Assembly: GCA_947585795.1 (NCBI GenBank)
Contig: CANPXG010000010.1
Coordinates: 1-53,399 of the forward strand
DNA from: an uncultured Clostridia bacterium
GTDB taxonomy: Bacteria > Bacillota > Clostridia > UBA1381
Direction: 5' to 3'
DNA length: 53,399 nucleotides
Part shown: piece by piece, positions 35,128 through 44,100 of the stretch
How positions within the stretch are numbered: the stretch's first letter is position 1
Layout of the letters: each line of letters begins with the position of its first letter
Notes under the pieces: generated by a model
What the model was told of the DNA's origin: nothing
Databases searched by the model: none
The model's input: only the letters and a program-made list of their open reading frames with translations
Made by a program: the position numbers and the translations under genes

Positions 35128-35165
35128 TAAAAAAGCCGCCGCAATCTACTTGAAATTGCAGCGAC
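35128..35165 (-). terminator. Terminator after the 143-aa membrane protein gene
   Basis: Minus strand GTCGCTGCAAT / ATTGCGGCGGC (11 bp with G-U pairs), then TTTTTTAC. 8 bp past the stop codon at 35173. Confidence 0.7.
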
Positions 35166-35172
35166 TCCCTTA

Positions 35173-35604
35173 TCATGATTGCTCATACGCAATAATAATC
35201 TTGCTTTCATTCTTACAGTAGATTGTATATTTTATATCTTCAATAAAATTATCTTTTTTATTTAACGTGTAAAACACATATCTGTTGTCTTCATCATCGG
35301 CGAATACGATCGCTAATCGGTTCGGTTGCGGTTTTATGTACAAACAGGTTAATGTGTACTCTGCTATTTTCCCGTTTGCATAGTCATACTTGATCGCAAC
35401 GACTAAATACAACAGGTACAAGCCTATAATCGCACCGACTAAGAATCCTACGTTTCGCGTCAATATCGCTGCCAGTATTGTTACAGCAAATACCATTATG
35501 GCAAACAATGACCGTTTAACTTGTATACTCCTTAGTGCCGGTGGGACCTGTGTTTCTTTTAACTGCTTCCGTATCTTTTTCAGCTTCGTTGATATATTCA
35601 TCAT
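35173..35604 (-). CDS. Small two-helix membrane protein
   Basis: 143 aa with two adjacent membrane segments (about 31-72: LFAIMVFAVTILAAIL and VGFLVGAIIGLYLLYLVVAI) and a beta-rich C-terminal domain (RLAIVFADDEDNRYVFYTL). The start overlaps the upstream stop codon by 4 bp (ATGA), so translation is coupled to the SAF-domain gene. Function unknown; small membrane partners of this kind are common in transfer operons. Confidence 0.65.
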   Translation of the reverse strand: MMNISTKLKKIRKQLKETQVPPALRSIQVKRSLFAIMVFAVTILAAILTRNVGFLVGAIIGLYLLYLVVAIKYDYANGKIAEYTLTCLYIKPQPNRLAIVFADDEDNRYVFYTLNKKDNFIEDIKYTIYCKNESKIIIAYEQS

Positions 35605-37052
35605 TCATCGTCCCCTTTCACTACACTAATACTGTCACTATCCGCAGCAAGATTGGCGAAACTCGTTTGCAATGCCCGTTCCCCGTCGTAGAACTGTTTC
35701 TTCTCCGTGGTTGATACATCAGCACCATCGCTCGAAGTAACTTGAATGTCCCCTTGACTTGCTGTCGCAGTCGAAAGCGCATCCGCATACTGTTTATCAA
35801 AATAAACACGTATCTTGACAGGTTTAACACTCTCTAAGTATTCAGGGTTATTATCGCACATATTTTTCAAGTAGTATTCCTGATTGCCTTCCGGTACGGA
35901 GAGCAACGCAGTATATATGTTAAATAAGCTCCTGTTATCGGCGGTGAACATATCAGCTATAACAGCATCATTAATGGTATAGGAGTTGATAGTTACAGTT
36001 TTCTGCCCCGATGAAATGTCCGTGTCGTCGGTGTTACTTACGCCCTGTTCGCTTACTTGAACCTCAAAATCCAGTTTAAGCTTGTCCCCTATCAATACAT
36101 TTGACGCGTCAAGTTCGGTAGACTGAATGGGTATGTCCGCATACGCTGTTTGTGTACTGTTTACTATCCATGGGTTTTCAGCATCACGAACAATTTTTGA
36201 AAGCGAATTGGTCGTAATATAATGACCTTGTGAAATATACTCCGTGGCATACATCCCTATGATATTTTCGCGCTGTTCCCAACGATACAGGTCATTGCCG
36301 TTAATCGCTATCTGATTATACATTTGCCCGTCTATGGTAGCCGGCTGAAGCATGTCCTCTGTTATTTCATCGCCTGCAATCACGTCGGTATTTATCTCTA
36401 TAACCAGCATTTCTCCGTCTGACGGTACTATCGTTTCTTGCGGTTCAGGGTTATCGCCCTCGTTAGGCGAAAACACAGAGTTCATAACACTTCGATAAGA
36501 CGCTATACCGATAATTACCGCTAAGATGACAGCAGCGATAATAATAACCTTTTTATACCGTTTAAGTGGCGAAGATAGTGTTTCGTCATCATCGACCTTA
36601 TTAAACCCGATTTTAAACTTTTTCTCTTTGACGTTCATCAGCGCATTGTTCCGTTCTGTGTCGGAGCCGTCTTCTGAAATGGGTGGCTTTTCGGGCGGTA
36701 AGGGTTTGTGCAATCTTCCGCACTTGCCCGTCAGTTTGCCGTTTTCGTCGATTAGATGAACTATTAGCCGTTCCTCGTCGTAATGTCCGTAAAACACGCG
36801 ATCGCCACTCTTTACTTTACGCATCGGCAAATCTAATATCTCTGCTTCGGACAACTCTTTTTCTGCCGGCTTGTCCGGATTATTTTCGGTCGTTTCAGGC
36901 TTTTCGCGGTCTTCCTGTTCAGGCATATCGGGCAATTTCTGCTCGCTGTCATGCGATTCCGGTGATATTGGCTCTTTTACATTTTCTATGTCATTCTGCA
37001 TCGGCTGATTTCGCTTTTTGCCGATTGGCATAGTGTCATCATATTTTGCCAT
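35601..37052 (-). CDS. SAF-domain membrane protein
   Basis: 483 aa from the ATG at 37052 (GAGGAG upstream). The cytosolic N-terminus is acidic and disordered (about 1-150), then one membrane helix (VIIIAAVILAVIIGIASYRS, about 165-185), then an extracytoplasmic SAF-like domain (VIAGDEITEDMLQPATIDG, about 225-290) like those of the CpaB/pilus-assembly and antifreeze-related families. A beta-rich C-terminal region follows. It may act at the cell envelope during transfer; this is inference from position. Confidence 0.65.
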   Translation of the reverse strand: MAKYDDTMPIGKKRNQPMQNDIENVKEPISPESHDSEQKLPDMPEQEDREKPETTENNPDKPAEKELSEAEILDLPMRKVKSGDRVFYGHYDEERLIVHLIDENGKLTGKCGRLHKPLPPEKPPISEDGSDTERNNALMNVKEKKFKIGFNKVDDDETLSSPLKRYKKVIIIAAVILAVIIGIASYRSVMNSVFSPNEGDNPEPQETIVPSDGEMLVIEINTDVIAGDEITEDMLQPATIDGQMYNQIAINGNDLYRWEQRENIIGMYATEYISQGHYITTNSLSKIVRDAENPWIVNSTQTAYADIPIQSTELDASNVLIGDKLKLDFEVQVSEQGVSNTDDTDISSGQKTVTINSYTINDAVIADMFTADNRSLFNIYTALLSVPEGNQEYYLKNMCDNNPEYLESVKPVKIRVYFDKQYADALSTATASQGDIQVTSSDGADVSTTEKKQFYDGERALQTSFANLAADSDSISVVKGDDE

Positions 37053-37239
37053 ATTATATTCACTCCTCACTTAAATTGATACTCAACATTATTCATATAT
37101 GTTCAATGCTTTATTACAAAGCGTTAATTTTAAATGGAATTGTGGGGGAATGAGAATAATTATTACATCTCATTCCCAAGTTTCCTTTCTTGTTCCATGT
37201 TCTTATGTTACATAAATCATGCTTCTCTGTTATCCTCAA

Positions 37240-37758
37240 CTAAGAGGTTATAACAATATAAATTTTGTCTTTGATTCTCTTTACCAACGCGCGCGCGGCA
37301 CGGTCTGAAATTCCGGTAGCTGCTGCAATCCTATGACAATCAAATCCCTGACGGAGATATGTAAAAACATCGCGTTGTCTTTCCGTAAGAATATGTTCAA
37401 CATCTAAGATTATTTCAGCTTCGGTAATGTCGTCGTCCGTAGATTCTATCTCGCTCACATCTAAATCTATTTGTCGTACGATTTTCAGTTTTAGATTGTT
37501 GTCATATGACATACCACTCAAAAACTCTTTTCTTAAGGATGTCCAGATTTTGAACCTCGCACTTTTTTCAAAGTATGCTTTAAACTTGCCTTTCGTTGCA
37601 TCGTACCGTGATGCACATTCGCATAACTGAAAAAAGGCTATATCTTCACATTCTTCGCGCGTGGATGGTTTTAAATGTAGGCGTTGGGAAATACTTTGTA
37701 CCAAATTCTTTGCGGTATCTATATTGTCCAGTATTAAATCTTCTTGAGTTTTTTCCAT
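37240..37758 (-). CDS. Sigma-70-like factor
   Basis: 172 aa from the ATG at 37758 (AAAGGAA upstream). A region-2-like part (REECEDIAFFQLCECASRYDATKGKFKAYFEKSARFKIWTSLRKE, broken here: about 45-90) is followed by a region-4 HTH: ILTERQRDVFTYLRQGFDCH then RIAAATGISDRAARALVKRI. The order and spacing fit a compact ECF or phage-type sigma factor. No anti-sigma gene is adjacent. It could drive the transfer genes downstream. Its own transcript comes from the promoter at 38076-38104, after two terminators. Confidence 0.75.
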   Translation of the reverse strand: MEKTQEDLILDNIDTAKNLVQSISQRLHLKPSTREECEDIAFFQLCECASRYDATKGKFKAYFEKSARFKIWTSLRKEFLSGMSYDNNLKLKIVRQIDLDVSEIESTDDDITEAEIILDVEHILTERQRDVFTYLRQGFDCHRIAAATGISDRAARALVKRIKDKIYIVITS

Positions 37759-37846
37759 AATCTCTATTCCTTTCTTTATAGGAACAAGAGGAAAAACACA
37801 CAACTCCTTGAGAACACACGATTACATAAACATCTTGAAAAAAAAG

Positions 37847-37888
37847 AAAAAGAGAACGAAAATATAATTATCTTCGTTCTCTTTTTTT
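37847..37888. terminator. Terminator in the sigma-gene leader
   Basis: AAAAAGAGAACGAA / TTCGTTCTCTTTTT stem. T-runs follow on both strands; on the minus strand CTTTTTCTTTTTTTTTC. Lies between the promoter at 38.1 kb and the sigma-like gene. Confidence 0.8.
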
Positions 37889-37947
37889 AACTTGATTTTT
37901 AAGTACCGTCCCGTTATTTTGTGCTATGCTAATGATGTAAAATAAAC

Positions 37948-37997
37948 AAAAAAAGGGATTTTTATACTACTTCCTAAAAAATGGTACAAAAATCCCG
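37948..37997 (-). terminator. First terminator in the sigma-gene leader
   Basis: Minus strand GGGATTTTTGTAC / GTATAAAAATCCC (one mismatch) followed by TTTTTTTG. The left arm overlaps the end of the 26-codon ORF. Confidence 0.75.
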
Positions 37998-38047
37998 CCA
38001 ACGGTCACTTTTAATAGTGTTGAAACAAAATCACATAGTGGCTCCAT
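37967..38047 (-). CDS. 26-aa hydrophobic peptide ORF (possible type I toxin or leader peptide)
   Basis: Begins MEPLCDFVSTLLKVTVGGIF and ends VPFFRK. Acidic start, one hydrophobic span, basic end: the plan of type I toxins of Clostridia, though I match no named family. It lies directly behind a perfect sigma-A promoter, and its last codons form the first arm of an intrinsic terminator, as in short toxin mRNAs. The ribosome site is weak (GAAG). A convergent antitoxin RNA was not identified with confidence. An alternative is an attenuator leader peptide of the sigma-like gene. Confidence 0.4.
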   Translation of the reverse strand: MEPLCDFVSTLLKVTVGGIFVPFFRK

Positions 38048-38075
38048 TCCATAATACTTCATATAACTTATCTGT

Positions 38076-38104
38076 ATTATACCATAGTGGAAATTCCATG
38101 TCAA
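38076..38104 (-). promoter_or_regulatory. Consensus promoter upstream of the 26-aa ORF and sigma-like gene
   Basis: Minus strand TTGACA (38104-38099), 17-nt spacer, TATAAT (38081-38076). The -35 context AAACGCTTGACATG is the same as at 53.15 kb, and TAATACTTCATA (plus strand, about 38051-38062) recurs there too. Confidence 0.85.
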
Positions 38105-38140
38105 GCGTTTAATTAAAAAATTTAATAAAAATTTTAGTAA

Positions 38141-38172
38141 GAAAAAAGAAGAAGGGCTAAAGCCCCTCTTCT
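38141..38172 (-). terminator. Terminator of the 2856-aa surface protein gene
   Basis: Minus strand AGAAGAGGGGC / GCCCTTCTTCT (one mismatch) with a TTTA loop, then TTTTTTC; 8 bp past the stop at 38180. Confidence 0.8.
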
Positions 38173-38179
38173 GCGTTAT

Positions 38180-41100
38180 TTACTGTATATCTGTCCAAAC
38201 CTCGTCGTTTGACGTATTGGAACAGGTATGCGTATCACTCGCTTCGATGATGTCGTAGTACGCCCAATGTGTAGTCGGTACATCAGGGAATTGTGCCACT
38301 GCTTCGATGTTGCTGCTTATATACTCCCTATCAGCGGAACGACCGAGTACCCTGTTAATAATAGCCACTACCTCGGAGCGCGTGATAAAGTTATCAGGTT
38401 TGAACGTGCCGTCTTCATAACCGCTTATCCAACCCATACCGACGGAGTCTGTTATGTACGCAACACCCCAATGTGTATTGGGAACGTCGGGGAATATATT
38501 CTCGTTAAATTCCTCAATGGTATCATAAAGCTCGTAATATTTCTTACACATGGTTACGAACTCGGTACGCGTAATAGGCGTTTCAGGATAGAATAAACCG
38601 TCTTCATAACCTGTTATGATGTCATAACCTTCAAGGTATGCGATATATTTATTATACCATGTGCCCGGCAAAACATCGGCAAACCGTGATTCGTTATCGG
38701 GAATATCCGTGTTAAGACGCTGCGACATATTCTGAGCGAATATAGTAGCCGCTTCAGCTCGTGTCATCATATTATCAGGTCTGAACAAGCCGTAATCATC
38801 GCCGTAAATGTATGCGCTATGCTCTATTGTGTCTGTCGACTCTGTCGGTTCTGCCGTCTTTTTAAACTTAAGAACAACCTTTCCGTCTTTATCGGTAATA
38901 CCTGATACTTCATTGCCGAATTTATCCTTTAGAGTAACCTTTACGCCCTCTTTCTTGCTCGGCAATGTAACGGTATATTCTTCGCCGTCTTCAAGGTTCT
39001 CAGACTCCGGCAAAGTAATGGTATAATCGCCAGTTTTTGACTTCTCTTCTTCAACGGTCAACTCTTGGTTGGTATCATCGGTTACTGTTGCAGACGGGGT
39101 TAGTACGCCACTTGACGAACCACCACCGCCGCCACCACCTGATGAACCACCGCCACCGCCGCCGTTTGAAGCTGACGATTTAGGCGGTAAGGTCACAGAA
39201 CCGGTGTTCGATGTCTTACCACTAAACGTTGACGGTGTTTCAGCTGTATCCGATACTGTTACTGTCAAATCAGCTACACCCTCGCCATTCTCGTCTTTAA
39301 CACTGACCGTTACTCTGTTAGACGCGCCTACGACCTTGCCGTCAGGCATTGTAACACTTAAATTACCGTCGCTTGTTAATGACAAAAATGCGTCTTTTAC
39401 AGGACCACTCTCATCGCTCACAGTAACCGTATATCTGCCCGTAACGTTGCCGTCGTCGTCTGTTATTATAATTTCACCTTGACCGTTTTTATCGGTCTTA
39501 TCGGTCTTTTGCGGCGGCACAGAAGCGTCACCTTGCTCATCGGTAGTGTCTTGCTCTACCGTACCGTTACTGTCTGTTACATGGACTGTAACGCCCTCTA
39601 CGGGGTTGCCGTCCATATCTGTTACGGTCACATGGACTCTGTCGTCGTAGTCGAATACCACACCGTCGGGCAGTGTTACATTGATATTGTTGTCATCTAC
39701 ATACTCTGTCTTTGCGCCGTCAATGTATCCGCCATTATTCGATACCGTTATGCGATATTTTTGTATTTCAAAATCCAAGGTTATTTCACCCGTATAGTTA
39801 CCCGTAAACGTCACATCTACACTCGCTGTGCCTACATTAACATTATTACGGTATTCAAGCGTATAGTCCTTATCTTCCTCGAGAAGGAAATCACCGTACC
39901 ATATGGTTGGTTTAGGAGTTACTTCATAGCCGGTATATGCCTGTGTGGGTATAGGTTCAGCTGTGATATTTTTCAACGTGATAAGTCGTTGTAATATATC
40001 AAATCCGGACGTAAGATTACCCGCAAAATTGCCTACACCGGTAATGATTGCGGTAGCAGTACCTACATTGATATTATTGATAAACGATGCCGTATAGTCT
40101 TTGTCTTGAATAAGTGTATTGTCACCGTATGTCAGTGTAAGATGTCCGTCCTGAGGATAGCCCGTAAATTCTACGTCCTCAATGGACATATCCGCGTTGG
40201 CTATCAGCTGCGAATTGATTGTGAATACCCTGTTGGTTGTGCCCGTATAGTTACCTATACCGCGTATGATTACCATAGCTGTACCCGCGTTAAGGTTATT
40301 GTCGTATTCCAGCACATAATCCTCGCCCATTGTAAGCTCGTTACCTTCATACGTCACTGTCGGTTCAGGGGTTATTTCCTCACCCGAATACGTTTCTGCC
40401 GGGATAGCGGTTACTTCAACGTTGGTGATAAGCACAGCTTCTATAACGAACGTTTCGGTCATTGTGCCCTCAAAGTTACCCATGCCGGTAATAGTGATTA
40501 TAACCTCACCCGCATCTACATTATTTGAGTAGTCCAACGTGTAATCGACATCCTTAACAAGTTCTATACCGTTGAACACAAGCGTCGGTTCAGGTGTATA
40601 CGGATCACCTGTGTATGTTTCATGCTTCGGTACCGATGATACCTTAGCAGAGCTTATTTGTGCGGGAGTTATGTCAAACTCTGTTTCCTTTGTTCCCTTA
40701 ACGCCCGCTTCGGGAATACCTGTAATGATTACCGTAGCCGTACCTACGTCCTTGTTATTCTCAAACTTAACCGTATAGTCCAAGCCCTTAACAAGCGTTC
40801 TGCCGTGGAACGTGATTGACAGCTCGGGCGTTATCTCATAACCGGTATATGTTTGTGACGGTATAGGCGCAATATCGACATAGTCAATATCCATTTCCGA
40901 TATTTCAAACGTCTTGTCCACTGTGCCCGTAAAATTACCGTTTCCTGCGATAGTAACGGTAGCAGTACCTACCTCAAGGTTATCTTCATACTTTAATGTG
41001 TAATCGCGTCCGAATATCAAATCCTGACCGTTATATGATATATGCGGATCCGGCGTTATATGATAGCCTGTATAGTCCTGTGCGGGTATATCGTCTATAT

Positions 41101-44100
41101 CCGTGTCCTCTATATCGCAAGGCATGATAGCAAATACCGTATGTCTTGTACCTGCAAAGTTACCTACGCCCGTTATAACCACTTCGGCTGTACCAACACG
41201 CGTATTATCATCATAGTCTACCGTATAGTCTTTGTCCTTGACAAGCGTCAAATCCTCTAACGTGACTTCCATTTCCGGTTGTATCGGTTCACCGGTATAG
41301 ACATGGTGCTCAGGCAGCTTAATTGCCGCGTCAGCAATCGGTTTGTGCGTTATATTGAACGAAACAGTCGTCGTTCCGTCAAATCCCGAACCTGCTATGC
41401 CCGTAATTTTAACCGTTGCACGTCCTACATTGATGTTATTCTCATAGTCCAAGGTGTAATCTTCGTCCTTTGTTAACGTTTTGCCACGATACGAAATAGT
41501 CGGTTCAGGAGTTATGGATTTACCCGTATATACTTGGTCGGGTATACCTAAAACTACTACACCTTCAACACCTGACGACTCGATTTTGAATGTCGTTGTT
41601 GCTATGTCTGTAAAGTTACCAACACCCCTTACCGTTACCGTAGCCGTACCTTCCCTTACGTTGTTCGCGTAAATCAATACATAATCGACGTTCTTGGTGA
41701 GTGGCTTGCCGCGATACGAGATAGTAGGTTCAGGTGTAAGAGCATCGCCCGTATAGTGCTGCGGCGGTATTTCCGTAATATCCGCTTCAAAGATGTTACG
41801 AGGTACGATTGTAAACACCGTATGCCGTGAACCCTCAAAATTATTGATACCCTCAATTATTATTTCTGCCATTCCGACATTGGTGTTGCTATCATATGAT
41901 ATGTTATAGTCCTTGCCTACTACAAGGCTCATACCCTCAAACTCAACCGTCAGGTGCGGTGTTATCGGGTCGCCCGTATATGTCTCATGCTTCGGCAAAG
42001 TAATAGCCGCGTCAGCGATAGGTCTCGGAACAATTTCAAACGTCTTGGTAGCCGTACCCACAAAGTCCGATTCCGCTACACTTGTTATCGTTACCGTAGC
42101 CGTGCCTACGTCCACGTTATTTTCATAACTTAGTGTATAGTCGTAGTCTTTAGCCAGCAGCCGCCCGTTAAACATAATTGTCGGGTCAGGTGTTATCTGC
42201 TTACCGGTATATAGCTGGTCGGGTATGTTAAGCACTATGACATCCTTAATATCGGACGCTATGATTTGGAACGTGGTAATTGTCACACCGGTAAAGTTAC
42301 CATTACCTGTTATTGTAATAGTAGCAGTACCAATATCCCTGTTTTCGGAATAGTACAGTGTATAGTCTACGCCCTGTACCAGTGTTTTACCGTTGAACGA
42401 GAGCGTCGGCTTGGGTGTGATTACCTCACCCGTATACATCTGCTCGTCTATTTCCGAAATATCAGCTTCGGAAATCTCACACGGATCTATACCAAAATTA
42501 GTGCTGCGTGTACCTGAGTAGTTACCTATACCGGTCACAATAATCTCTGCCATACCCGCATTTACGTTCTCGCTGTAACTCAAAGTGTAATCCACATTTT
42601 GCTTAAGCGTCATGCCGTTGTATGTAATAGTCAGACCGGGTGTGATTTCAGAGCCTGTATACGTCACATTATCGGGTGTTTCTATCGCCGCACGGGATAT
42701 AGGACACGCGATAATATTAAAATTGGCTTCTGTTGTGCCCGTAAAGCCCGAGTTTTCCACGCCTGTAATGGTAACAGTGGCAGTACCCACATCTACGTTA
42801 TTTGAGTAGTCTAACGTATAGTCGGTATCTTCCTCGAGCGTTCGTCCTTTGTACGTGATTGTCAAATCAGGCTCTTGCGGTTTGCCGTTATACTCTTGGT
42901 CGGGTATATGATGTACGGCTACCCCTTCAATTCCTGAAGGTTCAATCTCAAACGTCGTATTAACTGTGCCCTCGAAGTTACCGATACCTGTTATGGTAAT
43001 GGTTACCGTGCCTATATCCGTGGTATTATCCGAATAACTTAGCGTATAATCAGCGGACTGTAACAGCTTATGTCCGTTATACGTCAATGTCGGGTTGGGC
43101 GTAATGGGATTTCCCGTATAGTCCTGTGCGGGTATTTGTGTAACTCTCGCTTCGGTTATACTGCGCTTGTTAATAGTGAACGGTATTGACATCTCGCCTG
43201 AAAACCGGTTTATACCACGAACAATTACCTTTCCCGTACCCGCGTTCACGTTCGACTCCCATGAAAGAGTATAGTCTTCACCTTCGACAAGCTGACCGGG
43301 ACCGTCCTCAAAAAATTTGTACGTCAGTACCGGCTTTGGCTTGAACGGATCGCCCGTATACGTCACATCGGGCAACGGTTCATAGGTAGCTTTCGTTATG
43401 CTGTCAGGTATCAATTCAATCGTATCGACCGCATAACCGCCTACACTGCCCGGCACGCCACGAATTGTTACTTCCATTCGATTTTCTTCGTCCAGCTCAC
43501 CGTATTCAATCGTATAGTCCACATCCTCAACTAAGCTTTCGCCGTCGAGAGTTACTGTCGGCTTAGGCATCGCACCTGTATACTTATATAACGTTTCGGG
43601 ATAGTATCCGTCTACATACTCAACCGTGGCTCCTGCTGAGTTTGAGTCACCGTTTTCGATGATGTACGGCAATCTAAATCTGCGTACCCTTATCTTTTTA
43701 AGCGAGTCGCAATTATCAAACGCGTTTAGAGATACGTTTCGTATACTCCACGGCAACTCCACCTCTGTCAATCCTGTGTAACCAAAGGCACAGTTATTGA
43801 TATTCATAATACTTGGTGAAAACTTAACGTCCGTAAGATCAAAGCAACGCCAAAAACAATATGAAGTTATTTGCGTAATACTTGCCTTTGACATATCAAC
43901 CGTCTTTAGGTGTTTACAACCGCTAAATACTCTGCCATTTAATGTAACTATTCTGTTTCCGAAGTCTACCGACTCAAGCTTGCTTGAACCGTAAAAAGCA
44001 TCGTTGGAGTTGCTTGCAAAGCTATCACTTGTAACGTTCGTATATTGACTTTTCTCAAATACAATAGTTCTGTCAGCACTCGGATCTGTTTGGGATTCGA

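Noticed and set aside
34971-35210. 79-codon minus-strand ORF
   Set aside because: Overlaps the end of the 143-aa membrane protein gene in another frame, spans a terminator, and has no ribosome site.
39090-43600. Regularly spaced repeats that could look like a CRISPR array
   Set aside because: They are in-frame coding repeats of about 225 bp with diverged sequence, and no cas gene is near.
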